From assembly GCF_020164495.1 (NCBI RefSeq), contig NZ_JAIQYZ010000001.1:1054001-1118000 (forward strand): a stretch of DNA of 64,000 nt, read 5' to 3'. The notes under the pieces were generated by a model. It was given only the letters and a program-made list of their open reading frames with translations. It had not been told where the DNA came from and did no database searches. Of this stretch, positions 1-10,537 are shown piece by piece. Position 1 is the first letter of the stretch. The number at the start of each line of letters is the position of its first letter. Made by a program: the position numbers and the translations under genes. Origin of the DNA: Psychroflexus lacisalsi. GTDB taxonomy: Bacteria; Bacteroidota; Bacteroidia; Flavobacteriales; Flavobacteriaceae.

Positions 1-1
1 G

Positions 2-919
2 GAAGATCGGTTAAATAAGCCTGAAGGTTTGATGGACACGCAGTCAGCTGCTTTTGATGTGATTACCGCTGTGCAAATAAATGGAGTTGCCGTGGAAGCT
101 TTACTCAATATTGCAAATACACGTTATGAATTAGGTCTGGACGTTCCAACTTATACTGCGCCTAGTATTCCTTCTTCATTGAATACTCAGAATTTATTGG
201 AGACTGCTTTAAATTCAGTTTCAGCTGTTGGAAGTCTTGCAGTACCTTCTGTAGAAGCTATTCAGGCTATTGTGGACGATTTGTTAATGACTGAAGTTCA
301 GGCTGGATATGAAACTAATAGAGCAGCGGTTGCGGGTGTGGCCGACTTTATCGATGGACCTATTGGTCAATTGACAGAAGATTTAGGAACCATAACCGAT
401 AGTGATTTTTCCAGAGTTATGGTAGATGCTCAAGTCAGAGTGGATGCAATGAGTGCGATTGAAGCTTACGAAGCAAATCCTTCAACTGAAACAGCGATTG
501 CAGCAGCCAACGAAATTGAGAACCTGGTTGTAGCTAACAGAGTAGCTATTATTGGCGACTTTCAACAAATTTTAGCTAATGACTTCCCATCAGATGACGA
601 CCTGGCAGCTCTTGTCGCTTCAGTTGAAGAAGGATTAGAAAGACCATCAGATCTTTCTGGAGCCGAGAATGCAGTTTTCGATGTGATTGTAGCAGTTCAG
701 GTTAATGGAGCAGCAGTTGAAGCCTTATTAAATATAGCTAATACAACTTATGAATTGGAACTGGAGATCCCGATGTACGCTGCACCTAGTTTACCCGAGA
801 TGGCTTCAGAAACGAACTTACTTGTAACTTCAATTGAATCCGTATCAGCAGTCGGTGACCTAGCAGTACCTTCAGTTGAAGCCATTCAGGCTATTGTGGA
901 TAACGCTTTAGCAAATTAA
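2..919 (+). CDS. C-terminal part of a large repeat protein (5' end outside window)
   Basis: The reading frame is open from base 2, so the gene begins left of the window; the TTG/ATG near 29-34 is internal, not a start. About 305 residues are visible. They contain two copies of a block of roughly 200 residues: the segment with VNGAAVEALLNIANTTYEL near the C-terminus matches INGVAVEALLNIANTRYEL near the left edge, and both are followed by SVSAVGxLAVPSVEAIQAIVD. The composition is Ala/Val/Glu-rich, cysteine-free and predicted helical, as in long extracellular repeat proteins. I do not recognise the family and cannot see a signal peptide or sorting domain because the N-terminus is missing. The protein ends without a Por-type C-terminal domain. 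Confidence 0.75.
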   Translation, partial: EDRLNKPEGLMDTQSAAFDVITAVQINGVAVEALLNIANTRYELGLDVPTYTAPSIPSSLNTQNLLETALNSVSAVGSLAVPSVEAIQAIVDDLLMTEVQAGYETNRAAVAGVADFIDGPIGQLTEDLGTITDSDFSRVMVDAQVRVDAMSAIEAYEANPSTETAIAAANEIENLVVANRVAIIGDFQQILANDFPSDDDLAALVASVEEGLERPSDLSGAENAVFDVIVAVQVNGAAVEALLNIANTTYELELEIPMYAAPSLPEMASETNLLVTSIESVSAVGDLAVPSVEAIQAIVDNALAN

Positions 920-960
920 TTTTCTAAAACAGTAGATTTTTTTACGAGTATGTATTTAAA

Positions 961-993
961 GAGTAGGGTTCAAGCCTTACTCTTTTTTGTTTT
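961..993 (+). terminator. Rho-independent terminator of the repeat-protein gene
   Basis: An 8-bp stem (GAGTAGGG paired with CCTTACTC, one G-U pair) with a 6-nt loop is followed by a T-rich run. It lies 42 bases after the stop of the preceding gene. Confidence 0.75.
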
Positions 994-1241
994 GTAATCA
1001 CGCTAAGGTTTTGATAAGGTCATTTCAATACATTTTATTCCGTTTCACTCCATAAAACCACCTACCCGACGAACTCATTAAGGCAGGCCTGCCCGAATGT
1101 GAATACAGACGGGTGATTCTACGTAAGGAGAATCGTATCGGAGCTACCATGAAGCATCGAGATGCCAGCGTTCACGACTCCGCTCGAACCTGAAACACTC
1201 TCAAGTGAAAGTTAAAATTCACAATTAGTAATTAAGATCCT
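994..1241. other. Gene-free stretch with dispersed-repeat remnants
   Basis: No credible ORF. It contains the perfect palindrome GGCAGGCCTGCC at 1082-1093 within a context (CGACGAACTCATTAAGGCAGG) that resembles 9257-9279 (CGACGACTTCATTCAGGCAGG), and a small hairpin (GATTCT/AGAATC near 1115-1135). These look like degenerate copies of an intergenic repeat shared by several gaps of this window. Confidence 0.45.
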
Positions 1242-1661
1242 TTATCCCAACTTCTTCGTTTTAGCTGTTTTAATAATAAAATACAGCAGATACCCAACGG
1301 GGCCAAACATAAAGCAGAGTAACAAACAGGGGATGATTAGGAAATGGTTGATGTTTTCTTTTTGTGACTGTTTCAATATCCAGTGGCCAACTAATAAATC
1401 GAATACTAAATAATGCACCCAGCCTGTGACTACTGCTTCATCGGAAGTAAACATGGCTTTGATGCCTTCAAGTTTACTGAAGGACTCCATGTCCAAATCA
1501 CCAAATCCCTGGATGACGTAAATCGCGTAAACGACCGACATGGTAGCGGCGAACGTATAAATTACAGGAGTCTTCCAATGCTTGTTCGGGAAAAATATTA
1601 ATATCAACCAGGCAGGTAAGACAATGGTGTTGACGATTTGAAAAACTACAGATGGAGACAT
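1242..1661 (-). CDS. ABA4-like family membrane protein
   Basis: 139 residues with about four hydrophobic segments (roughly 5-24, 33-51, 80-95, 104-130) and the pattern VVTGWVHYLVFDLLVGHW, then FGPVGYLLYF near the C-terminus. This arrangement is typical of the ABA4-like (DUF4281) family, named after a plant protein needed for neoxanthin synthesis. In bacteria the role is not established; a link to carotenoids is possible but no carotenoid gene is seen here. The ATG start at 1661 begins directly with a hydrophobic segment. The gene stands alone, convergent with the repeat protein and divergent from katG. Confidence 0.75.
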   Translation of the reverse strand: MSPSVVFQIVNTIVLPAWLILIFFPNKHWKTPVIYTFAATMSVVYAIYVIQGFGDLDMESFSKLEGIKAMFTSDEAVVTGWVHYLVFDLLVGHWILKQSQKENINHFLIIPCLLLCFMFGPVGYLLYFIIKTAKTKKLG

Positions 1662-1846
1662 ATGAATGATTTTATTAAAAAAATGGTTCTCATTATTATG
1701 AGTTTCAATATTAAATATAAATTGAAGGATTAATAATTACCAATGTATAAAATTAGTATATTTATGAAAGCAGTGAATTAAAAATCTGAATGATTTACAT
1801 GTAAATGCTTGAATTATAGCTATATCTGATTTGGTTTATAATGACT

Positions 1847-4271
<2,425 letters not shown>

Positions 4272-4299
4272 ATGGATTTTATTATATAATACCTAAAAG

Positions 4300-4327
4300 C
4301 CCTGCATTCGCAGGGTTTTTTATTTTT
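4300..4327 (+). terminator. Rho-independent terminator of katG
   Basis: Perfect 6-bp stem CCCTGC/GCAGGG with an ATTC tetraloop followed by TTTTTTATTTTTT, 28 bases after the katG stop. Confidence 0.9.
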
Positions 4328-4548
4328 TAAGACGTTTTCAGTTGTGTCCTATTAAATTATTCTTATTTGTTACAATTTACAATTTGCATTGATATTTTAA
4401 ACCAACCTTAAAACAGGGGGTTTACTCTTTAAAAGATTATATTTAAATAATTTTTTAATTAAAAAGGAGGGGATGTGAATAATATTTAGTGGCAAATTTT
4501 ATATTTATACTTTAACTAGAAAGGGGTGTAATCTAAAAAAACGTATTT

Positions 4549-5637
4549 ATGAAAATAGGTGTTCCGATTGAAATCAAAAATAATGAGAGCAGGGTATCAA
4601 TTACGCCGGCTGGTGTTTTTGAATTGTCAAAGCGAAATCATCAATTATACGTTCAAGCTGAGGCAGGACTTGCCAGTGGATTTACAGATTTAGACTATAG
4701 GGAAGCAGGTGCTGAGATTTTACCGGATATTGCATCTGTGTATGAGGTGGCGGAAATGATCGTTAAAGTGAAAGAACCGATTGAAGAAGAATATAAGTTA
4801 GTCAGAAAAGGGCAGATTATTTTCACCTATTTTCATTTTGCTTCTAGTAAGAAACTCACTGATGCCATGATCGCCTCGAAAGCCATATGTATCGCTTACG
4901 AGACTGTTCAGGACGACGACGGGAGTTTACCACTTCTCACCCCTATGTCTGAAGTTGCTGGCAGAATGGCCACTCAACAGGGTGCTAAATATCTAGAAAA
5001 GCCTATTCGTGGAAAGGGAATTCTTTTGGGCGGAGTTCCGGGAGTTACCCCTGGTAAAGTTCTTGTTTTAGGCGCTGGCGTTGTTGGAATACAGGCTGCT
5101 AAAATGGCGGCAGGTCTTGGTGCAAGTGTCATCATTTTTGATATCAGTATGAAAAGACTGCGTTATGTAAACGATATCATGCCAAGTCATGTAGTTACTG
5201 CTTTTTCCAACGAATACAATATCCGAAAGCACATCAAAACAGCTGATTTGATCATAGGCGCCGTTTTAATTGCTGGTGCTAAAGCCCCAAAATTAATTAC
5301 TAAAGACATGCTTAAGGATATGACCCCCGGAACGGTCATGGTAGATGTGGCGGTAGACCAGGGCGGTTGTTTTGAAACCACTCGGCCAACTACTCACGAA
5401 GACCCTACTTATATCGTAGATGATGTGGTGCATTACTGCGTGACCAACATGCCTGGTGCGGTTCCTTATACCTCCACTTTAGCTCTGACTAACGTGACCT
5501 TTCCCTATGTTCTTGAAATTGCCAACAAAGGCTGGAAAAATGCCTGTGCTTCCAACCCAGCATTAGCTAAAGGACTCAGCTTAGACCAAGGTGAAATCAT
5601 CTGCAAGGAAATTTTGAAAGACAGAGCAACAGCATAA
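4549..5637 (+). CDS. ald: Alanine dehydrogenase
   Basis: Cytosolic NAD-dependent enzyme interconverting L-alanine and pyruvate plus ammonia. The 362 aa start with MKIGVPIEIKNNESRVSITP, the AlaDH/PNT N-terminal signature including the substrate-binding Arg15. Lys75 lies in VKVKEP and His96 in FTYFHFASS. The Rossmann glycine loop is VLGAGVVGIQAAKMA, and VDVAVDQGGCFETT carries the conserved Asp. Length and motif order fit the family. The gene stands alone, with 277 bases of AT-rich sequence in front that hold no other gene. Confidence 0.96.
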   Translation: MKIGVPIEIKNNESRVSITPAGVFELSKRNHQLYVQAEAGLASGFTDLDYREAGAEILPDIASVYEVAEMIVKVKEPIEEEYKLVRKGQIIFTYFHFASSKKLTDAMIASKAICIAYETVQDDDGSLPLLTPMSEVAGRMATQQGAKYLEKPIRGKGILLGGVPGVTPGKVLVLGAGVVGIQAAKMAAGLGASVIIFDISMKRLRYVNDIMPSHVVTAFSNEYNIRKHIKTADLIIGAVLIAGAKAPKLITKDMLKDMTPGTVMVDVAVDQGGCFETTRPTTHEDPTYIVDDVVHYCVTNMPGAVPYTSTLALTNVTFPYVLEIANKGWKNACASNPALAKGLSLDQGEIICKEILKDRATA

Positions 5638-5842
5638 GTGTTTTTACCTGAAGTCAAACTCTGATAAATACCTGAGTATTAGTAATGATTGCTTCGCACC
5701 ATTAGTTTGCCTTTTAAGAAATAAAATAAAAGTGCTTGCACGGAAGCGATTTCAACCCACCCCAGAGCATTCTTATTTTTTAGGAGGAAATATTTCAGTC
5801 TCCATTGCCAATAGGGTAGAAGCCTTCCTTTTGTCTACCTAA

Positions 5843-6091
5843 TCTTATAAATCTAAAGGTTTTTTCCAGGAAGATAATTTAAAAGCTATTTCTCAGGATG
5901 GTTACGGCTTATTGAATTTAAGGTTGGGTGCTAGATTGGATCAAACTAAAGGATTGACCTTTTTTGTGATTAGTGCCTTGGATGAAGAGTTTATTATAGA
6001 CGCAGGAAATACAAAATATACTTTTGGTTTCCCCACATTTATGGCGAGGCCACCTAGATTCTTTGGAGCTCAATTTTCAATTAGATTTTAA
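5843..6091 (+). pseudogene. C-terminal remnant of a TonB-dependent receptor
   Basis: The frame from 5843 to the stop at 6089-6091 encodes 82 residues with no start codon and an in-frame TAA directly in front (5840-5842). They begin SYKSKGFFQEDN, contain YGLLNLRLGARLD, and end FGFPTFMARPPRFFGAQFSIRF. This is the last few beta-strands of a TonB-dependent receptor barrel with the terminal aromatic residue needed for outer-membrane insertion. The plug, TonB box and most of the barrel are missing. The 200 bases before it (5638-5842) hold no gene and probably represent the deletion scar. Confidence 0.7.
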
Positions 6092-6115
6092 TTAGTTTTA
6101 TAAGAAAATTCAGAC

Positions 6116-7072
6116 ATGAAAAATACCTTAAAAGTTATAGTCATCATGAGTTGGATGCTGTGGATTTCTCCACAGCTTTCTGCTCAATCAACTTCAACTT
6201 ATTCCCTGGAAACTATTGATCAATGGATACAGGAACAAGAGTCAAAAGTCCCAGATTTAAAAACTGACAACAATGCTATGATTTCCTGGGCAGGTGAGTC
6301 AGGCGTTCAAACTGACATTGCTTTTGTTTATCTACATGGCTTTGGTGCTAGTAGGATGGAAGCAGAGCCTGTAGTTTCTAAATTGGCTGAAGAATACAAA
6401 GCTAACGTATATTACTCCAGACTTAAAGGTCATGGCAGAAGCGGAGTTGAAGGTTTTGAGGAACTGACCAAAGAAAACTATTTGGATTCCGCCGAAGACG
6501 CTTTAAAGGTGGTTAAGCTTTTAGGAAAAAAAGTAGTGCTGATAAGTACATCAACAGGTGGAACACTCAGTTTACATTTAGCTTCCAAGCATAACGACAT
6601 CGCAGGATTGCTTTTGTACTCCCCATTTGTTGGTCTTAAAAATCCAATGATGGGACAAATTACAACTCCAAAAGGTCGTGAGATGTTCAAATCGATGATA
6701 GGTGGAGAAGTTCAAAAAATGGATAGGAAAGATCCAGAAAATAAATACTGGTCGACTGAGTATCATATTAATGCCTACGTGGCTTTGATTGGTATGTTGC
6801 AAGAAACAATGACTGAAGAGACTTTTGAAGCGGTGACCTGTCCTGTGTTTTTGGCCTACTATTATAAAAATGAGAAAGAACAAGATCAGGTTGTTTCTGT
6901 TTCAGCCATGCTGGATATGTATGAGCAGCTAGGAACCGTGGCGTCTAATAAACAAAAAGAAGCCTTCCCAAATACAGCAAACCATGTCATTGCCAGTGAT
7001 TTAAGGTCCAAAGACTGGGAGTCGGTGTTTACCTCCAGTCAGAAATTTATTGATCATAAAATAATGCAGTAA
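6116..7072 (+). CDS. Exported alpha/beta hydrolase (lipase/esterase-like)
   Basis: 318 aa with a signal peptide (first about 23 residues, ending LSAQ). The core reads AFVYLHGFGASRMEAEP (oxyanion region, about 69-85) and YYSRLKGHGRSG, then the nucleophile elbow VLISTSTGGTLSLHLA with Ser146. Ser144 takes the first glycine position of GxSxG. His290 (NTANHVIASD) is the likely catalytic histidine. The family resembles monoacylglycerol lipases/carboxylesterases; the substrate is unknown. The stop overlaps the start of the glycerophosphodiesterase gene by one base (taATG), so the two are probably translated together and may act on the same lipids in the periplasm. Confidence 0.85.
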   Translation: MKNTLKVIVIMSWMLWISPQLSAQSTSTYSLETIDQWIQEQESKVPDLKTDNNAMISWAGESGVQTDIAFVYLHGFGASRMEAEPVVSKLAEEYKANVYYSRLKGHGRSGVEGFEELTKENYLDSAEDALKVVKLLGKKVVLISTSTGGTLSLHLASKHNDIAGLLLYSPFVGLKNPMMGQITTPKGREMFKSMIGGEVQKMDRKDPENKYWSTEYHINAYVALIGMLQETMTEETFEAVTCPVFLAYYYKNEKEQDQVVSVSAMLDMYEQLGTVASNKQKEAFPNTANHVIASDLRSKDWESVFTSSQKFIDHKIMQ

Positions 7073-7980
7073 TGAAATATATCCTCATGTTATTACTTAC
7101 CTTACCCCTAATAGGAACTCAGGCACAAAACGATAAAGGTATTTCAAAATTGACGACATATGAATTTGATCTTCAAGGTCATAGAGGTGCCAGAGGTTTA
7201 GCACCTGAAAATACTTTACAAGCTTTTAGGGAAGCTATAGATATTGGTGTGAACACCCTGGAACTTGACGTGGTGGTCACAAAAGATCGTCAATTGGTAG
7301 TATCTCACGAGCCCTGGATGAATGCGGATATTTGTAAAAACCTTGCAGGTAATACTATTGATAAAGAAACTGAAAAAGAGCTTAACATCTATCAGATGAC
7401 TTATGAAGAAGTGAAAACTTACGACTGCGGAAGCACTTATTACCCCGCATTTCCTGAACAAAAACTAGAGTCGGCCTACAAGCCTTTACTGAAAGAAGTG
7501 CTGAATATGGCTGATAATATTAGTAGAAATCACGGCAAGAAAATCAAGTATAATATCGAATTGAAAAGTTTGCCAGAAGGAGATGATGTCTATCATCCAA
7601 AACCTGCTGAATTTGTCAAGTTGGTTATCGGCTTACTCCAGTTAGAAACTAAATTGGAACGCGTGAATTTGCAGAGTTTTGATTTTAGAATTTTAAAAGC
7701 GCTGCACCAATCGTATCCTGAAGTTCGCCTAGCGGCTTTAGTGTATGATATGGATTTCGATACCGCTATAAATGAACTTGGCTTTTTACCTGAAATTTAC
7801 AGCCCCTACTTTCCATTAGTCAGCAAAGACTTAGTCAAAGACGCCCATGAAAGCGGAATGAAAGTGATTCCGTGGACTGTTAATGAGCCTGACCAAATGA
7901 AAAACCTCTTAAAAATGGGAGTGGATGGATTGATTACTGACTATCCTGATCGGGCGCTAAAATTTAAAAAAATCGACTAA
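7072..7980 (+). CDS. Exported glycerophosphodiester phosphodiesterase
   Basis: 302 aa with a signal peptide (about residues 1-19, ending GTQAQ). It hydrolyses deacylated phospholipids to glycerol-3-phosphate and an alcohol. The GDPD signature is complete: His37-Arg38 in GHRGARGLAPENT, Glu46, Glu64 and Asp66 in LELDVVVTKD, and His79 in VSHEP. The C-terminal VIPWTVNEPDQM and GVDGLITDYPDRA segments are also typical. It is translationally coupled to the upstream alpha/beta hydrolase, which could deacylate lipids first; that order of action is inference. Confidence 0.93.
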   Translation: MKYILMLLLTLPLIGTQAQNDKGISKLTTYEFDLQGHRGARGLAPENTLQAFREAIDIGVNTLELDVVVTKDRQLVVSHEPWMNADICKNLAGNTIDKETEKELNIYQMTYEEVKTYDCGSTYYPAFPEQKLESAYKPLLKEVLNMADNISRNHGKKIKYNIELKSLPEGDDVYHPKPAEFVKLVIGLLQLETKLERVNLQSFDFRILKALHQSYPEVRLAALVYDMDFDTAINELGFLPEIYSPYFPLVSKDLVKDAHESGMKVIPWTVNEPDQMKNLLKMGVDGLITDYPDRALKFKKID

Positions 7981-8075
7981 TCAGTTTTTTAGTTTTTGAG
8001 TCTGTGAGTTTCTAAGAAGGTTTTAGATAATAGGAATTAGGTGTTAGGAAAATTCTTAATTCAAAATTATAATTT

Positions 8076-8099
8076 ACGACTACACGACTACACGACTAC
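8076..8099. repeat. Short tandem repeat, 3 x 8 bp
   Basis: Three perfect copies of ACGACTAC followed by a partial fourth (ACGA). A related degenerate string (ACACGACTTCACGAATAAACGAAT) occurs near 9424-9447. No function is apparent. Confidence 0.8.
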
Positions 8100-8171
8100 A
8101 CGAATTCAACCATTTTCCCACTCCCATAGAAATCCTTAACTTTCGAATCAAATATTTAAAATAAAATTTCA

Positions 8172-9092
8172 ATGAAAACCATAACCTATTCACTTATTGC
8201 TTTAGTTCTTTTTTCCTGTGGTCAAAACAACAAGAAAAAAGACTCTAACTCTGAAGCGAAAACAAAAGTACAGTCAGAAATTGAAATCACTAGTGAAATA
8301 GAGCAGCTAGCTACTGACTTTAAATTTACAGAAGGCCCTGCGGTAAACAAGAATGGTCATGTGTACTTTACAGACATTCCAGAAAGTAAAATATACAAAT
8401 GGACGACAGCAGACAGTTTGGAGTTGTATCGAGAAAATAGTAATGGAGCCAACGGTTTATACTTCGACCAGAATCAAAATCTTTTGGCTTGCGAAGGCGG
8501 TAAAGCACAAATCACATTAACGACTCCAGAAGGAAAACGTTCAGTGGTCGCTTCAGAATACAATGGCAAACCTTTCAATACAACCAATGATATTTGGCCA
8601 GATGCCAAAGGCGGTGCTTATTTCACCGATCCAAGGTATGGTGGAGATTTAGAAAATCTACCTCAGGAAGGCATGCATGTTTTTTATATTTCGCCGAATA
8701 AAAATTCTGTGATTCGCGTCACCGATGACTTAATAAAACCCAATGGATTGATTGGAACCCCAGATGGAAAAATACTTTACATCACAGACCCAGGTGCAGA
8801 AAGAACGTATAGTTATAATATTGAAGGCGACGGTACCTTATCCAAAAAGCAACTATTTGTGGAGTATGGTGGCGATGGTATGACCATCGATCAGCAGGGG
8901 AATGTGTACCTCACTACCAGTGGTCAACCTCAGGTGGACGTCTTTTCACCCCAAGGAAAATTACTAAAAACCATTACCGTTCCCGAACAACCTTCAAATG
9001 TGACTTTTGGCGGCAAAGACCGCAATGAGTTATACATTACCGCCCGGACTTCGCTTTATCGCGTAGGATTGAATAGGGAAGGAGTGAATTAA
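8172..9092 (+). CDS. SMP-30/gluconolactonase family lipoprotein
   Basis: 306 aa. The start MKTITYSLIALVLFSCGQNN is a lipoprotein signal with the lipobox LFSC, so the protein is probably membrane anchored. The rest is a six-bladed propeller of the SMP-30/gluconolactonase/LRE group: FTEGPAVNKNGHVYFTDIP, then LYFDQNQNLLACEGG, TNDIWPDAKGGAYFTDPRYG, KPNGLIGTPDGKILYITD and VEYGGDGMTIDQQGNVYLT carry the acidic and Asn residues that bind divalent metal. Typical members hydrolyse sugar lactones. The substrate here is not predictable. It follows GDPD after 191 bases of low-complexity sequence, so it is probably a separate unit. Confidence 0.9.
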   Translation: MKTITYSLIALVLFSCGQNNKKKDSNSEAKTKVQSEIEITSEIEQLATDFKFTEGPAVNKNGHVYFTDIPESKIYKWTTADSLELYRENSNGANGLYFDQNQNLLACEGGKAQITLTTPEGKRSVVASEYNGKPFNTTNDIWPDAKGGAYFTDPRYGGDLENLPQEGMHVFYISPNKNSVIRVTDDLIKPNGLIGTPDGKILYITDPGAERTYSYNIEGDGTLSKKQLFVEYGGDGMTIDQQGNVYLTTSGQPQVDVFSPQGKLLKTITVPEQPSNVTFGGKDRNELYITARTSLYRVGLNREGVN

Positions 9093-9463
9093 AGCATTAA
9101 ATAGGGTTTAGGTATTAGGGATCAGGTTGTAGGAAAGACCATAATCATTAATTTTAAATTTAGTTGACCAGCCCATTAGTTGATGAGTTTGTGAGTCTTT
9201 TAGTAGGTTTTAGGAATTACAATTGAATGAGTGATTTTTTCTGGTGGCTGAGCCTGTCCGACGACTTCATTCAGGCAGGTTATTACGACACTTTCGTCGG
9301 AATTGTATCGAAGCCACGATTAAGGAAAATCCATAATTAATAATTCTCAATTTAAAATTACATTTCTCAGTCCACCAGTCCACAAAAAAACTCTTAACCA
9401 AAAACAGTCAACGCAAAACGAATACACGACTTCACGAATAAACGAATATCACAAAATTAATCT
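9093..9463. other. Gene-free stretch with low-complexity repeat remnants
   Basis: No ORF of note. Around 9246-9320 it carries a degenerate copy of the GGCAGG-containing repeat seen near 1065-1095, and phrases such as GTGAGT..TTTAGTAGGTTTTAG also occur at about 8000-8030. These look like eroded intergenic repeats. Confidence 0.4.
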
Positions 9464-9471
9464 TACTTTTG
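9464..9471 (+). promoter_or_regulatory. -7 promoter element of rnpB
   Basis: TACTTTTG fits TAnnTTTG and ends five bases before the P1 helix of RNase P RNA, the expected spacing to a transcription start. Confidence 0.55.
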
Positions 9472-9473
9472 CT

Positions 9474-9790
9474 CTGCAGGTCGCCCTATCGCTGTCCCGT
9501 TAGTGGGAGAGAGGAAAGTCCGGACACCATAGCACCAACATAGCGGGTAACGCCCGTCATCCTAAATTCATTTTGGGAAAGGACCAGTGCAACAGAAAGC
9601 AAGTACAGTTCGGCTGTAGTGAAATCGGTAAACTCTATGTGGTGAAATGTTATGTAAACCAAGGCTTGAGGGTTGTGCGCCCGATCTTGGAGGGTAAACA
9701 GATCGAGGTTTTTGGTAACAAAAGCCCTAGATAAATGATAGGGTCTCGATAACCATCGGGAACAGAATCCGGCTTATAGACCTGCTTTTT
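9474..9790 (+). ncRNA. rnpB: RNase P RNA, bacterial class A
   Basis: Catalytic RNA that matures the 5' ends of tRNAs. The universally conserved core GAGAGGAAAGTCCGGAC is at 9510-9526 and its partner ACAGAATCCGGCTTATAGAC near the 3' end (about 9762-9780). The P1 helix pairs GCAGGTC (9476-9482) with GACCTGC (9779-9785), which fixes both ends, and a T run follows as terminator. The internal CAACAGAAAGCAAG element is also present. Length of about 315 nt fits Bacteroidota. Confidence 0.96.
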
Positions 9791-9843
9791 TTCTTTTTTG
9801 AATTTGTACAGAACAATTTTTTAATCTTTACACTATTAGTCTA

Positions 9844-9883
9844 AACCCTCGTCAAACCTAACAACGGATGCTGGGTGAGGGTT
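9844..9883 (+). terminator. Possible hairpin before the sigma factor gene
   Basis: AACCCTC (9844-9850) pairs with GAGGGTT (9877-9883) across a 26-nt loop, followed by an AT-rich tail with TTTTTT. The long loop makes it a weak terminator candidate. Confidence 0.3.
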
Positions 9884-9973
9884 AAATTTTAAATTTTTTC
9901 AATATTAATTGTAAGTTGCAGGCAACGCTAAAGGTTTATTTATCGTCTATATTTATAGACACCAAGATCAACC

Positions 9974-10537
9974 GTGAAACTGATAAACTTACATAAGGAC
10001 TTAGAGCAAATCATCCAGGATGCTCAGCGCCATAACCAAAAGGCTCAGTATCGTTTATACAAGAAGTTTGCACCCAAAATGCTATCGGTTTGTAGGATGT
10101 ATATTTCAGACCTTCACCATGCAGAGGATGTGATGTCCACTGCTTTTGTCAAAGTTTTTAAAAATCTCAAAACGTACCAGCACAAAGGCAGCTTTGAAGG
10201 CTGGGTACGTCGGATCATGGTCACAACTGCTATTGATTTTCTTAGACAGCAGAAACGCCTGGAGTTTGCAACCGATAATTTCGATCAGTATGAAGAAGTT
10301 GAAATACCAAGCCTCACTGAATGATCTGTTGAAGAATTACAAGGCTTTATTGATGAATTACCAGAGGGTTATAAACTGGTGTTTACAATGAATGTCTTGG
10401 AAGACTATTCGCATAAATCGATTGCAGATACCCTAAATATTACAGAAGCCACCTCAAGATCGCAGCTGTTTAAAGCCAAGCGATTACTTAAAATAAAAAT
10501 AGAAACACATAGATCCAAATCTCATGGACAAGTTTAA
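9974..10537 (+). pseudogene. ECF sigma factor gene interrupted by an in-frame TGA
   Basis: From GTG 9974 the frame encodes sigma-70 region 2 (YRLYKKFAPKMLSVCRMYI, AEDVMSTAFVKVFKNLKTY, FEGWVRRIMVTTAIDFLR) and stops at TGA 10322-10324. Reading on in the same frame gives an intact region 4: ELQGFIDELPEGYKLVFTMN, then YSHKSIADTLNITEATSRSQ and LFKAKRLLK, ending at TAA 10535-10537. A sigma factor of 187 residues is thus split by one codon in the region 2-4 linker. Without readthrough the product lacks the -35-binding domain. The 3' end overlaps the next gene by 14 bases, as in intact sigma/anti-sigma pairs. A sequencing error or a recent nonsense mutation would explain it. Confidence 0.85.

Noticed and set aside
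1413-1601. 62-aa ORF opposite the ABA4-like gene
   Set aside because: Shadow ORF; the minus strand encodes a coherent membrane protein.
10146-10391. 81-aa ORF overlapping the sigma factor gene
   Set aside because: It is a shadow in another frame of an ORF whose own frame encodes clear sigma regions 2 and 4.
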